Positions 29,095 through 39,110 of a stretch of DNA of 58,077 nucleotides are shown one piece after another. The stretch's first letter is position 1. Every line of letters begins with the position of its first letter. Position numbers and translations under genes: made by a program. Source of the DNA: Clostridium psychrophilum (GTDB taxonomy: Bacteria > Bacillota > Clostridia > Clostridiales > Clostridiaceae); the NCBI RefSeq assembly GCF_018861705.1, contig NZ_JAHLEC010000012.1, forward strand, positions 1 through 58,077, in the 5' to 3' direction. Below the pieces are notes generated by a model. It saw only the letters and a list, made by a program, of their open reading frames with translations. It had not been told where the DNA came from and ran no database searches.

Positions 29095-31296
29095 TTACAT
29101 CATATTGCTGGGATTAATATCAATACTAACACGTATACTATTATAAATATTCTTAACAGATTCATATACTAAATTCTTTATTTTCTCAGCAATTATTTCT
29201 TCAATACTCCCTTTAATTATAATCTGCCACCTATAAAAATTTTTAATCTTAGATATTCCACAAGGACATGGTCCAAGTAATGTGATTTTATCATTATCTT
29301 TAATTTTATATTTCAAATCTTGGCCAACGCTTTGTATACTTTTTATTAATAAATTTTCATTTTCAGAACTCATAGTTATGGATAAGATACTTGTAAACGG
29401 TGGATAATCCATAGCTCTTCTCATCATGATTTCATCTTTGTAAAAGCTATCATAATCATTATTAGCTGCATATTGTATAGTTGAATTATCTGCACTATAT
29501 GTTTGAATAACTACTTTACCTTCCTTACTACCTCTGCCTGCTCTTCCTGAAACTTGGGTGAGCAATTGAAATGTCCGTTCAAAAGCTCTAAAATCAGGTA
29601 AATTAAGTGATAAATCTGCAGCTATTACCCCTACTAATGTAACATTTTTAAAATCTAATCCTTTTGCAACCATTTGTGTTCCAATTAAAATATCAGCCTG
29701 CTGGTTTTTAAATGTATTATATATATATTCGTAAGAGTTTTTTTTACGAGTCGTATCAAAATCCATTCTCAGAGTTCTTGCTCCAGGAAAAATCTTATTA
29801 ATTTCTTGCTCTATTTTTTCTGTTCCAACCCCAAAATATTTTACATAACTACTTCCGCAACTTGGGCATACTTTACTTATTTTTTCTTTTTCACCGCAAT
29901 AATGGCAAGTTAGATAATCAGATGAACTATGATAGGTTAATGAAATATCACATTTTTTACATTTAAAAACATAACCACATTTTCTGCAAGATACGAATGT
30001 TGAAAAACCACGTCTATTTAAAAATAATATAACTTGCTCATTTTTTCTGAGAGATTCAGCTATACCCTCATACAATGAATTACTAAATATTGAACGATTA
30101 TTATTCATAAGCTCTTCTCGCATATCAACAATTTCTACTTTAGGCATAGCTGCACCATCAGCTCTTTCATTAATAGTAATTAATTCTAATTCATTTATAG
30201 AAGCTCTATAATAACTTTCAATAGAAGGCGTTGCTGATCCCAAGACCAATTTACAATTTTCTAATTTGCATTTCATATATGCTATTTCGCGAGTATCATA
30301 TTTGGGATCACTGTCAGACTTATAACTTGATTCATGTTCCTCGTCGATTACAATTAATCCTAAATCTTCAAAAGGTAAAAAAATAGCTGATCTAGCGCCA
30401 ATGGCAATTTTAACATTTCCAAGTTTTACTCTCATCCATTCATCAAATCGTTCTCCATCTGATAATCTGCTATTAAAAACCGCTATATCACGTCCAAATC
30501 TGCCTTTAAACCTTTCAACCATTTGAGGTGTTAAAGATATCTCGGGTATAAGTATTATAGATTGTTTGTTCTCTTTTAACATATAACTAACCAATTTCAT
30601 GTATATCTCAGTCTTTCCACTACCTGTAACTCCATGTATTAGAAATTTTTTCGACTTAGGATTCATTATAATGTCTACTGCTTTTTGTTGGTTATCATTT
30701 AGTGCTTTTTCTTCATACCTAGAATAATTTTTTTCACTATACCTATTAATAATTACCTCTTGTGTAGCTAAAAATCCATATTTGATTAATGTATTAGTTG
30801 ATGACAGTGACTTACTAAAAATTTTGCTAAACTCATTTTTATTGTACTTCATATCATTTTGTTGTATTAACTCATAAATATTTTTATAAGGTTCCTTTAA
30901 AAACTTTCCCTCTAATTGTTTTCTTGTAGTAAGTAATTGAGATGTCTTCTTCTTTATACCTTTAGTTATTCCCCTTGGAATAATAACTTTAATGCACTCT
31001 AAGTAAGTGCAGAGATATTTTTTTTTCATAATTTTAATAAGTTCAATATCAGTAATTTTAAGGAGTGGCATATCATCACAAATTTTTGTTATTTCCTTAA
31101 TATTATTAACATTATTACATTGCTCATACAATTCTAATACAAAAGCATCAAGTGTCTTATTTCCTCTCCCAAATGGCACCTTAACTCTAAATCCTAGAAG
31201 AACGCTGCCCATTAAACTAATAGGTATCTTATATGTGAAAACCTTATCCACTTGAACAGAATCGTTATTCACCACAACTCCAGCATACTGATACAC
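29095..31296 (-). CDS. priA: Primosomal replication restart helicase PriA
   Basis: PriA recognises stalled forks and reloads the replicative helicase. The 733-aa protein has an N-terminal DNA-binding domain, Walker A HGVTGSGKTEIYM, DEEH box VIDEEHESSYK, and a zinc-binding insert with four CxxC pairs (CRKC, CKKC, CHYC, CPSC). The C-terminal helicase motifs include GTQMVAKGLDF and QVSGRAGRG. Length is normal. It lies between coaBC and def. Confidence 0.97.
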   Translation of the reverse strand: MYQYAGVVVNNDSVQVDKVFTYKIPISLMGSVLLGFRVKVPFGRGNKTLDAFVLELYEQCNNVNNIKEITKICDDMPLLKITDIELIKIMKKKYLCTYLECIKVIIPRGITKGIKKKTSQLLTTRKQLEGKFLKEPYKNIYELIQQNDMKYNKNEFSKIFSKSLSSTNTLIKYGFLATQEVIINRYSEKNYSRYEEKALNDNQQKAVDIIMNPKSKKFLIHGVTGSGKTEIYMKLVSYMLKENKQSIILIPEISLTPQMVERFKGRFGRDIAVFNSRLSDGERFDEWMRVKLGNVKIAIGARSAIFLPFEDLGLIVIDEEHESSYKSDSDPKYDTREIAYMKCKLENCKLVLGSATPSIESYYRASINELELITINERADGAAMPKVEIVDMREELMNNNRSIFSNSLYEGIAESLRKNEQVILFLNRRGFSTFVSCRKCGYVFKCKKCDISLTYHSSSDYLTCHYCGEKEKISKVCPSCGSSYVKYFGVGTEKIEQEINKIFPGARTLRMDFDTTRKKNSYEYIYNTFKNQQADILIGTQMVAKGLDFKNVTLVGVIAADLSLNLPDFRAFERTFQLLTQVSGRAGRGSKEGKVVIQTYSADNSTIQYAANNDYDSFYKDEIMMRRAMDYPPFTSILSITMSSENENLLIKSIQSVGQDLKYKIKDNDKITLLGPCPCGISKIKNFYRWQIIIKGSIEEIIAEKIKNLVYESVKNIYNSIRVSIDINPSNMM

Positions 31297-31336
31297 TTAA
31301 TCACCCTTTTAATTTTATAATTTTCATGCCCTTTAT

Positions 31337-31366
31337 AAATAAAAAGCGCATTAGCGCTTTTTATTT
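31337..31366 (-). terminator. Terminator overlapping the coaBC stop
   Basis: A 13-bp stem (31337-31349 with 31354-31366) has the coaBC stop codon in its 4-base loop. On the minus strand the GC-rich base is followed by TTTTTATTT. It should reduce transcription from coaBC into priA. Confidence 0.7.
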
Positions 31367-32541
31367 ATTAAATTAAGCAATTCCCTAGCAACTTGTTTTT
31401 TAGACATTTTGTCTAATGCTACTGGATCGTTATCTTTGCTTAAAATAATCACTTTATTCTCTTCAGTTCCAAATCCAACATCTGCTTTTGTTATATCATT
31501 TGCTACTATATAATCCAAATTCTTTTTTATTAACTTTCCTTTTGCATTTTGGAGTAAATCATTACTTTCCGCAGCAAATCCTACTAATATTTGATTCTTT
31601 TTATGTAATCCCAATTCTTTTAAAATGTCATTATCTTTTACAAACTCTACATTTAAACTATCTTCACTTTTTTTGATTTTATTTTTAGAATATTCTTTAG
31701 GTTTATAGTCAGATACTGCCGCGGCCTTTATAACAATGTTACTCTCTTCATAGTTGTTAAGTACTTCAGAGCGCATCTCTTCATTTGTGTTTATTTTTAT
31801 AACAGTTACTCCAAAAGGTATTTTTTCATTACATGGACCAGATATTAGGGTAACAACTGCCCCTCTATCTCTTGCTTCTTTTGCAATTGCATATCCCATT
31901 TTCCCTGTTGATCTATTTGTTATATATCGAACAGGATCTATTGGTGCAATAGTAGGTCCTGCCGTAACTAAAACCTTAGTACCTATCATATCTTTAATTG
32001 GATACAACTTACTCATAATTATTTCAAAAATATCTTCCGTTTGAGCAAGTTTACCCTCGCCTATGTCCCCACATGCAAGTCTTCCAATTGCAGGTGCAAT
32101 AAAATCATACCCAACCTCTTTAAGTTTTTTAATGTTATTTTGTACTATTTTATTATTGTACATATTAACATTCATTGCTGGAGCAAAAATCACTGGTGCC
32201 TTTGTTGCCATTATAGTAGTAGTTAACATGTCATCTGAAATACCATTTGCAACTTTACCAATTACATTAGCAGTCGCTGGGACTACAACAAATAAATCTG
32301 CTTTTTTAGCAAGAGATATATGTTGTAATTCCCATGCTTTAGGCTCATCAAACATATCTTGAATTACAATATTCTGACTAAGGGTTTGAAAACTAATAGG
32401 ATTTACAAACTCAATAGCGGCTTTAGTCATGATAACATTGACTTCAACATTTTCTTTTTTTAATCTACTAATAACATCTAAAGCCTTATAAACTGCTATT
32501 CCACCTGTCACCCCAATGACTACCATCTTTTTTTCTTCCAT
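31351..32541 (-). CDS. coaBC: Bifunctional phosphopantothenoylcysteine decarboxylase/synthase
   Basis: CoaBC joins cysteine to 4'-phosphopantothenate and decarboxylates the product, steps two and three of CoA synthesis. The 396-aa protein has the N-terminal flavin domain CoaC (GVTGGIAVYKALD, PAMNVNMYNN, and the active-site LACGDIGEGKLA) and the C-terminal CoaB domain (VLVTAGPTIAPIDPVRYITN, and the SGKMGYAIA-like NRSTGKMGYAIA). It starts one base after rpoZ. Confidence 0.97.
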   Translation of the reverse strand: MEEKKMVVIGVTGGIAVYKALDVISRLKKENVEVNVIMTKAAIEFVNPISFQTLSQNIVIQDMFDEPKAWELQHISLAKKADLFVVVPATANVIGKVANGISDDMLTTTIMATKAPVIFAPAMNVNMYNNKIVQNNIKKLKEVGYDFIAPAIGRLACGDIGEGKLAQTEDIFEIIMSKLYPIKDMIGTKVLVTAGPTIAPIDPVRYITNRSTGKMGYAIAKEARDRGAVVTLISGPCNEKIPFGVTVIKINTNEEMRSEVLNNYEESNIVIKAAAVSDYKPKEYSKNKIKKSEDSLNVEFVKDNDILKELGLHKKNQILVGFAAESNDLLQNAKGKLIKKNLDYIVANDITKADVGFGTEENKVIILSKDNDPVALDKMSKKQVARELLNLINKKR

Positions 32542-32542
32542 A

Positions 32543-32761
32543 TTATTTTATTCCTTCTTGAGTAGTTGTAGCAACTATAGCTCCTTCATATATTTCATGT
32601 ATAGCTATAGTAACCGGTTTTGTAGAATCCACATGTACAAGTGGGCTTTGACCCTCTATTATTTGTCTTGCTCTTTTTGATGTTGCTACAACCAATGAGT
32701 ACCTATTATCAACCTTTTTTAATAAATCTACTATTGATGGACATATCATTTCATTATTCAT
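32543..32761 (-). CDS. rpoZ: RNA polymerase subunit omega
   Basis: Omega helps assemble and stabilise RNA polymerase. The 72-aa protein has the conserved core NRYSLVVATSKRARQII and the omega-like EIYEGAI tail. Its start overlaps the end of gmk by 8 bases; gmk-rpoZ-coaBC-priA is the standard order. Confidence 0.95.
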   Translation of the reverse strand: MNNEMICPSIVDLLKKVDNRYSLVVATSKRARQIIEGQSPLVHVDSTKPVTIAIHEIYEGAIVATTTQEGIK

Positions 32762-33365
32762 TACTAATTTCCTCCTTTAGAAAATCTCCATTCATTCTAT
32801 CTGCTCTACATCTTTCTGCAATTATAATGCTTTGAATTTTATCACAAGCATTATCTACAGTATCATTTACAACTGCATAATCATATTTTGATACAAAACT
32901 AATTTCTTTATGTGCAGCTTTAAATCTAGTCAGTAGTGACTCTGGTGTTTCACTACCTCTATTTGTAATTCTATTTCTTAATTCTTCCATAGATGGTGGA
33001 AGAATAAAAATAAACAAACCACTTGGATATGACATTTTTACGTTAAGAGCACCTTGGATATCTATTTCAAGTATTACATCTCGACCACTATCTAATACTT
33101 TTAAGACTTCTGGTTTAGGTGTACCATAATAGTTTCCATAAACCTGTGCATATTCAAGGAAATCTTTTGTTTTTATTTTTTCCAAAAAATCATCTTTTGT
33201 TATAAAATAATAGTTAATTCCGTCTATTTCAGCATTTCTCGGACTTCTAGTAGTTGCAGAGACCGAAATCCAAAAATCGTTTTTTTCAAGAAGTGCCTTG
33301 ATAACAGTCCCTTTACCAGCACCAGAAGGCCCTGAAATAACAATCAGCTGTCCTTTGCTTTTCAT
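32754..33365 (-). CDS. gmk: Guanylate kinase
   Basis: Gmk phosphorylates GMP to GDP. The 203-aa protein begins [23 protein letters not shown] (P-loop GPSGAGKGT) and has the GMP-binding SATTRSPRNAEIDGINYYF and the ILEIDIQGALNVK segment. The start overlaps the remA stop by one base. It is upstream of rpoZ. Confidence 0.97.
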   Translation of the reverse strand: MKSKGQLIVISGPSGAGKGTVIKALLEKNDFWISVSATTRSPRNAEIDGINYYFITKDDFLEKIKTKDFLEYAQVYGNYYGTPKPEVLKVLDSGRDVILEIDIQGALNVKMSYPSGLFIFILPPSMEELRNRITNRGSETPESLLTRFKAAHKEISFVSKYDYAVVNDTVDNACDKIQSIIIAERCRADRMNGDFLKEEISNE

Positions 33366-33637
33366 TATTCCTCAACCTCGTCTAAACGATCTTCATCTTT
33401 AACAGATAATCTATGGGCAACAGTTTCAGGTTGAACAGCTGATAAAATTACATGATCACTATCAGTAATAATAACTGCTCTTGTTCTTCTGCCATAAGTA
33501 GCATCAATTAGCATACCTCTGTCTCTTGCCTCCTGAATTATTCTTTTAATAGGAGCTGATTCAGGGCTGACTATAGCTACCAATCTATTTGCTGAAACAA
33601 TGTTTCCAAAACCTATGTTTATCAACTTTATACTCAT
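33365..33637 (-). CDS. remA: Extracellular matrix regulatory protein RemA
   Basis: RemA is a small DNA-binding protein that in Bacillus activates biofilm matrix and osmoprotection genes. The product (90 aa) begins [18 protein letters not shown] and contains [18 protein letters not shown], both near-identical to the family. I chose the second of two adjacent ATG codons because it lies seven bases from GGAGG; the first adds one Met. The yicC-remA-gmk order is conserved. What it regulates in clostridia is not known from this sequence. Confidence 0.93.
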   Translation of the reverse strand: MSIKLINIGFGNIVSANRLVAIVSPESAPIKRIIQEARDRGMLIDATYGRRTRAVIITDSDHVILSAVQPETVAHRLSVKDEDRLDEVEE

Positions 33638-33651
33638 CATTTGCCTCCAAT

Positions 33652-34530
33652 TTATTCTATGTTTTGTATTTGTTCTCTAATTTTTTCTATTTCACTCTTC
33701 ATATTTATAACAGTATTTAAAATTTTAAGATCATTTGCTTTTGATGCAATAGTATTAGTTTCTCTATTCATTTCTTGAATAATAAAATCAAGTTTTCGTC
33801 CAATAGGTTCATTTAATACTAAAGTTTCCTTCATTTGCTCTATATGACTATCTAATCTTACAATTTCTTCATCAATTCCAACTTTATCAGCAAAAATTGC
33901 AATTTCCATAGCAACTCTGCCTTCATCAAATTCAACTTCTTTATGTAGTATAATTAGCCTTTGGTTTAATTTTGCCTTGTATTCAGTGACAACGAGAGGT
34001 GCTCTTTCTTTAACTTTGTCAACTAATTTAGAAATAAGATCACATTTATGCATTACATCTTCTATTAATTTTTTACCTTCTCTTTCTCTCATAAAAATAA
34101 GAGCTTCAAGCGCCTTCATTAAGGATAACTCTATTAAATCAAAAGTTTCTGAAACATCTTCTTCCTTTTGCTTAAGAGTTATTACCTCAGGCAACCTAGC
34201 AATAGCTCCAACTGATATATCGTCAACTAAATTATATTTATTTTTTAATGTCTGAAAGCAGTTTATATAGCTCTCAACTAATTGTTCATTTAAATATGCT
34301 GCAACATCTTCCTTATCATAATTGCCTTGAGTTACAAAAACATCAAGCTTTCCTCTTTTAACTTTTTCACCAATTATTTTTCTGATTTTGTCTTCAAAAG
34401 ATATTAATACTCTAGGCATTCTTATATTAGTTTCAAAATATCTATGATTAACACTTTTAATTTCAATTGTAAAACTTTTTCCATCCTTTTCAGAGGTTCC
34501 TCTCCCAAATCCAGTCATACTCCTAATCAT
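33652..34530 (-). CDS. yicC: YicC family endoribonuclease
   Basis: YicC proteins are recently recognised as RNases that act with PNPase in RNA turnover; in clostridia the role is little studied. The protein (about 293 aa) begins [11 protein letters not shown], the family N-terminus, and has [12 protein letters not shown] and the C-terminal [22 protein letters not shown] split over the DUF1732 domain. The ATG at 34530 is preceded by GGAAGGATG; alternative starts lie six codons up and four codons down. Confidence 0.93.
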   Translation of the reverse strand: MIRSMTGFGRGTSEKDGKSFTIEIKSVNHRYFETNIRMPRVLISFEDKIRKIIGEKVKRGKLDVFVTQGNYDKEDVAAYLNEQLVESYINCFQTLKNKYNLVDDISVGAIARLPEVITLKQKEEDVSETFDLIELSLMKALEALIFMREREGKKLIEDVMHKCDLISKLVDKVKERAPLVVTEYKAKLNQRLIILHKEVEFDEGRVAMEIAIFADKVGIDEEIVRLDSHIEQMKETLVLNEPIGRKLDFIIQEMNRETNTIASKANDLKILNTVINMKSEIEKIREQIQNIE

Positions 34531-34650
34531 AAAAACGCATCCTTCCAATATCTATTGTAAATTATTGGTAGCCACGAATGGACTACTATATAAGTTTAAA
34601 ACTAAAACTATAAGTTTTCAAGAATAATGTACAATTATTATGTTCAATAG

Positions 34651-34743
34651 TTAAATCATCTCCTGGGCCGCTCTGCAGCTCTGAAAAAGATGCATTAACG
34701 ACTTTGAAATAATGTTATACTTCCACTGGAGTTTTCTCTTTAT
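34651..34743 (-). other. Orphan ribosome site with a 30-codon frame starting at ATA
   Basis: In the 364-base gap between the aminotransferase and yicC a perfect AAGGAGG (34759-34753 on the minus strand) stands nine bases before an ATA codon that opens 30 sense codons. The peptide would begin (M)KRKLQWKYNIISKSLMHL. Its second half is GC-richer than the surroundings (34663-34680). One base change in the start codon would explain it as a dead small gene; a structured RNA or chance are alternatives. I do not recognise the peptide. Confidence 0.3.
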
Positions 34744-34772
34744 AGTATATATCCTCCTTGCATGTCTCTAGT

Positions 34773-34799
34773 GGGATAATAATTAATAATTATTATCCC
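34773..34799. repeat. Palindrome after the aminotransferase gene
   Basis: Perfect 12-base arms (34773-34784 with 34788-34799) flank three bases. It lies about 115 bases beyond the aminotransferase stop with GC pairs only at its foot. It may be a weak terminator on either strand. Confidence 0.6.
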
Positions 34800-34912
34800 C
34801 CCCTTATAGAAGTATGAGACTTTTCTTTTAAAATGCCGTTAACTTTAATCCAAATAATTAATACTTATAATAAAATATTTCCTATATAGTTTATATTATA
34901 CCAATAATAATA

Positions 34913-36067
34913 CTAATCGCCACATTTTTTTAAAGATTTTAAAGCTTCTTCAAGAATAAGCTTATCTTTAGTCAATGCTATACGGAAATAATCATATCCA
35001 AGTTTTCCAAAAACATTTCCAGGAGTAACCACAATACCATGATTAATTAATAATTCTTCACAAAACTCACTTGTAGTATAGTTTTTAGGTGTTTTGCACC
35101 ACAAATAAAAAGTAGCCTCAGCGTCAAAAAATTTTATATTTTTTTGCATAAGAATACCTTTAGCAACCTCTCGCCTTTCATCATATGTTTTTCTTAAATT
35201 ATAAACATAATTACGTTCTAAATTAAGAGCAACAATTGCAGCCTTTTGGATTGGAATAAACTGTCCAGAATCACAATTACTTTTTACTTTTAAAAGAGCA
35301 TTTATTACTTTAGCATTTCCTACAGCATATCCTATTCTATATCCTGTCATATTGTAAGTTTTAGATAAAGTACCAAACTCAATGCATCGTCTTTTTACAT
35401 CATATTGCATAAGGCTAATAGTTTTTTTATCCACCTTAATTATTTCATTATATGCCGAATCATTACATAAAACAATATTATTATCATAAGAAAACTTTAT
35501 AATACGATTATAAAACTCTTTAGTTGCCACAGCACCTGTTGGGTTATTGGGATAATTTATAAACATAAGCTTACATTTGTTAACAATTTTTTCAGGGATA
35601 TCGTCAAGCTTAGGCATATATCCATTATTTTGCGTTAACGCAATAGTATAAGGAACACAACCCCAAAGCTTTGAACAAATGCTATAAACAGGGTATGCAG
35701 GTTCAGGTACTATTACACAATCGCCAATATCACATACAGCAGGAATAACATTGCTTATACCTTCTTTTGACCCTATAAGAATTATTACTTCATCCATATT
35801 TAATCCTACAGAATAAACTTGATCATAGTACTTGATAACTGCCCTTTTTAGTTCAATTATTCCATCATACGGAGCATAGTTATTATATCTATCTCCTTTT
35901 AATGCTTCTATCAATTCATCTGTTATTTTTGAATTTACTTCTAAGTCTGGATCTCCTATACTTAAATCAATAACTTTTTTTCCTGAAAAGATAGCTTTAT
36001 TTTTTACGTCATCAATACTTTTAAAATGATATTCATTAATATTAGATAGTCTATTATTTATTTTCAC
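34913..36067 (-). CDS. Class I/II PLP aminotransferase (DapL/AspC-like)
   Basis: This 384-aa pyridoxal-phosphate enzyme has the fold-type I motifs IDLSIGDPDLEV, the NYPNNPTGAVA substrate loop, and the PLP lysine in TLSKTYNMTGYRIGYAVG. The closest match in my reading is the LL-diaminopimelate or aspartate-type aminotransferases common in clostridia. The exact substrate cannot be told. It stands alone, flanked by hairpins, so it is probably its own transcription unit. Confidence 0.85.
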   Translation of the reverse strand: MKINNRLSNINEYHFKSIDDVKNKAIFSGKKVIDLSIGDPDLEVNSKITDELIEALKGDRYNNYAPYDGIIELKRAVIKYYDQVYSVGLNMDEVIILIGSKEGISNVIPAVCDIGDCVIVPEPAYPVYSICSKLWGCVPYTIALTQNNGYMPKLDDIPEKIVNKCKLMFINYPNNPTGAVATKEFYNRIIKFSYDNNIVLCNDSAYNEIIKVDKKTISLMQYDVKRRCIEFGTLSKTYNMTGYRIGYAVGNAKVINALLKVKSNCDSGQFIPIQKAAIVALNLERNYVYNLRKTYDERREVAKGILMQKNIKFFDAEATFYLWCKTPKNYTTSEFCEELLINHGIVVTPGNVFGKLGYDYFRIALTKDKLILEEALKSLKKCGD

Positions 36068-36143
36068 AATATCACCCTTTTTATAACTTTTATACTATGT
36101 TATTCAGAAAAGCTAACTTTGTTACACTACATCTAATATTAAA

Positions 36144-36197
36144 AACAGAGTGCATATAAAATAGGATTTGAAACTTCTATTTTATATGCACTCTGTT
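36144..36197 (-). terminator. Long hairpin between permease and aminotransferase genes
   Basis: Perfect 21-base arms (36144-36164 with 36177-36197) enclose a 12-base loop, 53 bases beyond the permease stop. The minus-strand side continues into TTTTAATATT, a modest U run. Confidence 0.75.
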
Positions 36198-36250
36198 ATA
36201 TTCTTATACTATTTCATTATTAAGTAAAGCATCAATAAACTATTTACTTC

Positions 36251-37672
36251 TTAAGGTAATACTATAAATCTAATAATGAATAATGCTGCTAAAACATATA
36301 CTATAGGACTTACTTCCTTTTGCCTTCCTGTTGCTATTTTTACTATTGGATAGAAAATAATTCCTGCCGCTATTCCATTTGCTATACTATAACTAAAAGG
36401 CATTATTGCTATTGTAAAAAATGCTGGAAGTGCTTCTGTAAAATCTTCAAAATCTATTTTAGTCACTGAGCTCATCATAAGTACCCCCACTATTACAAGT
36501 GCTGGAGCTGTTGCCTGCGCAGGGACTATCCCCACAAGTCCACTAAAAAATAATGAACAAAGAAATAGCACACCTACTGTAGCTGATGTAAGCCCTGTTC
36601 TTCCACCTTCTGCAACTCCCGCTGTAGATTCAACATATGTAACAACTGTACTTGTTCCCATAATTGCTCCCGCAGTAGTTGCTAATGCATCAGACATCAA
36701 TGCCTTGTTCATATTTTTGACTTTTCCATTCTCATCAAGCATTTTAGCTTTGGTTGCTGTTCCAACGAGTGTTCCTATAGTGTCGAATAAATCTACTAAA
36801 CTAAAGGTTATTACAACCATTACTACACTTAGTATTGCAGCAAATACACTTTTCCCAGCATTTGCACCCAAAAGGCCTGGAAAATCGAACTGCATAAATG
36901 TCGGTGCAAGAGATGGAGGTGCACTAAACACATGAACTCCTGCAAGTTTAGTAATTCCAAAAGGGATTCCTACTATTGAGCTAATAACAATTCCAATTAG
37001 AATAGAACCCTTTACTTTTCTAGCCATAAGTATTGCCGTAACAGTTATACCTATTAAGGTTACTATTGCCCCTGGAGTCGTAAGTGTACCAAATGTTACT
37101 AAAGTTTCTTTACTTCCTATAATAATTCCACCACTTTTAAGACCTATAAGTGCTATAAACAGACCAATGCCACCAGAAATAGCAAGTTTTAAATTTTGTG
37201 GCAATGCATCCACTATTTTTTCTCTTATTGAAGTAAGTGTTATAATTATAAATAAAATTCCAGAAATAAGAACTGCTGCTAATGCTTGTTGCCACGTATA
37301 TCCGAGTGTTAAACATACACTATAAGTAAAAAATGCGTTTAAGCCCATTCCCGGTGCCTGTGCAAATGGCAAATTAGCGTAGAACGCCATTACAAATGTA
37401 CCTACTGCCGCTGCAATACATGTAGCTGCAAAAACAGCTGCTACAACTGGATCATTTAAAGCAGTGAAAGCTGCTGCACCGTCTCCCTTAATCCCCGGTA
37501 AATTCATACCCGCAAATTTAAGGATGTTAGGATTTACAAATATAATATATGCCATTGTTATAAATGTAGTTATACCTGCAAGTATTTCTGTTTTAACTGT
37601 TGTTTTATTTTCTCTTAATTTAAACATTTTCTCAAAGATTGAATCTTTTTCAGTGTTTTGTGTTGATTTCAT
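36251..37672 (-). CDS. NCS2 family purine permease (AzgA-like)
   Basis: This 473-aa protein has about 12 to 13 membrane spans and the AzgA/YjcD-type features GITTFITMAYIIFVNPN, NLPFAQAPGMGLNAFF and SLVDLFDTIGTLVG, which point to a proton symporter for guanine, hypoxanthine or adenine. The ATG at 37672 follows GGGGGTAAAT; an in-frame TTG four codons up overlaps that site. No purine riboswitch aptamer was found in the short leader. It has its own sigma-A promoter. Confidence 0.92.
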   Translation of the reverse strand: MKSTQNTEKDSIFEKMFKLRENKTTVKTEILAGITTFITMAYIIFVNPNILKFAGMNLPGIKGDGAAAFTALNDPVVAAVFAATCIAAAVGTFVMAFYANLPFAQAPGMGLNAFFTYSVCLTLGYTWQQALAAVLISGILFIIITLTSIREKIVDALPQNLKLAISGGIGLFIALIGLKSGGIIIGSKETLVTFGTLTTPGAIVTLIGITVTAILMARKVKGSILIGIVISSIVGIPFGITKLAGVHVFSAPPSLAPTFMQFDFPGLLGANAGKSVFAAILSVVMVVITFSLVDLFDTIGTLVGTATKAKMLDENGKVKNMNKALMSDALATTAGAIMGTSTVVTYVESTAGVAEGGRTGLTSATVGVLFLCSLFFSGLVGIVPAQATAPALVIVGVLMMSSVTKIDFEDFTEALPAFFTIAIMPFSYSIANGIAAGIIFYPIVKIATGRQKEVSPIVYVLAALFIIRFIVLP

Positions 37673-37738
37673 ATTTACCCCCAATTATGTATTTATTATA
37701 GCTTAAAACATATAGTAATTATTTTTTTTAATACAAAC

Positions 37739-37767
37739 ATAATATCAAAAATAGGATTATGCGTCAA
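37739..37767 (-). promoter_or_regulatory. Sigma-A promoter for the purine permease
   Basis: On the minus strand TTGACG (37767-37762) and TATTAT (37744-37739) are separated by exactly 17 bases. Transcription should begin near 37732, giving a leader of about 60 bases. Confidence 0.8.
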
Positions 37768-37797
37768 TACCATTACGAATATTTAAGACAAATTAGC

Positions 37798-38796
37798 TTA
37801 TGAAATTCGGGTTTTATATCGTCCGCATTCGAATATATATTTAATTTTTTCCATGTTTCTTGTACTCGCAAGTACTAACATAAGTTTAATTCTAGCCTTT
37901 TGACCTGGCAAACTATCTCCAAATATAACGCCAGCATTTCTAAGTTCTTTCCCACCACCTGGGTAACCATAAGAATTTAGTACCCTTCCTCTAAAGCATC
38001 TGGATACCATAACTACTGCAACACCATGATTTATAGCAGCTTTTACTCCCTTTACCATTTCAGGTGGAATATTGCCTCTTCCCATAGCTTCAATAACAAG
38101 CCCTCTAGCACCTTCCTTAACGCAAAAGTCAATTAATTTTGAATTCATACCAGCGCAAGCTTTTATTAAATCTACTCTAGTTTCTATACTATCTGTTATT
38201 ATATGACCCCTTTTTAAATTGTCCCTATAAAATATTGCTTCATTATTGTCAATAATCCCAATAGGACCGAACTCTGGGCTCTGAAAAGTATTTAAGTGCA
38301 TTGAATGTGATTTAGTAACCTCACCAGCACAATTAAGCTCATCGTTAAAACACACAAGTACACCCCTATTGCATGCTTCTTCTGAAATAGCAGTACAAAT
38401 AGAAGCTGATAGATTTGCTGGACCGTCATAACCAAGTTCTGAACTGTTTCTCATTGACCCTGTAACAATAACTGGCTTTGGATTATCAATAGTTAGATCT
38501 AGTAAATATGCAGTTTCTTCAAGTGAATCCGTACCATGAGTTACTACAACGCCACATATATCATCGCGTAGTAAAATGTTTTGTACATATTTAGATAAAT
38601 CCATCATTAGTTCAGGTGTCACATGAGGTCCCGGAAGATTTGAAAATGTATATGACTCTATTTCCGCATAATTTTCAATACCTGTAACCATTGACATTAT
38701 TTCTTCTCCACTTAGTGTTGGAACAGCGGCCCTCATTCTTGGATCAACTGTCATAGAAATTGTACCTCCATTAAAAATGACTGCAACTTTTTTCAC
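37798..38796 (-). CDS. ansA: L-asparaginase
   Basis: Asparaginase hydrolyses asparagine to aspartate and ammonia. The 332-aa protein has both catalytic threonine motifs: FNGGTISM near the N-terminus and VVTHGTDSLEETAYLLDL, plus GSMRNSSELGYDGPANL. There is no signal peptide, so it is cytoplasmic. AGGAGGATATAAG precedes the start. Its 3' end is followed by the permease promoter 31 bases on. Confidence 0.95.
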   Translation of the reverse strand: MKKVAVIFNGGTISMTVDPRMRAAVPTLSGEEIMSMVTGIENYAEIESYTFSNLPGPHVTPELMMDLSKYVQNILLRDDICGVVVTHGTDSLEETAYLLDLTIDNPKPVIVTGSMRNSSELGYDGPANLSASICTAISEEACNRGVLVCFNDELNCAGEVTKSHSMHLNTFQSPEFGPIGIIDNNEAIFYRDNLKRGHIITDSIETRVDLIKACAGMNSKLIDFCVKEGARGLVIEAMGRGNIPPEMVKGVKAAINHGVAVVMVSRCFRGRVLNSYGYPGGGKELRNAGVIFGDSLPGQKARIKLMLVLASTRNMEKIKYIFECGRYKTRIS

Positions 38797-38995
38797 TCTT
38801 ATATCCTCCTAAAACTTAGCATTAAGGCTAAATAATCTCTTGTACCTGTTTTTTAAAGTTAAATAATTTCACTTTAAAATATATGTAAGCGAAACCATAA
38901 TACATTAGTTTCTAATATACAAACAAATTACATTTTAACATATAATTTTAACAATTATATATATTAATAAAATTTTAAACATGGCAATAAATGAA

Positions 38996-39033
38996 GAATA
39001 ATGCATACTCATTTTTATAAGTATACATTATTC
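38996..39033. terminator. Hairpin downstream of the 66-aa protein gene
   Basis: Two 14-base arms with one mismatch (38996-39009 with 39020-39033) flank a T-rich loop, about 80 bases beyond the stop of the small gene at 39111. The rest of the 314-base gap 38797-39110 is A/T-rich and shows no gene. Confidence 0.5.
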
Positions 39034-39110
39034 CCATTATTGTTAATAATAATATTTATTATTCTAATATACCATATCTAATTCAGCATTATAGAACTAT
39101 GCTTGTAATA

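Noticed and set aside
37685-37797. A purine riboswitch in front of the NCS2 permease
   Set aside because: The leader is only about 60 bases from the promoter and has no three-way junction core or its conserved loops.
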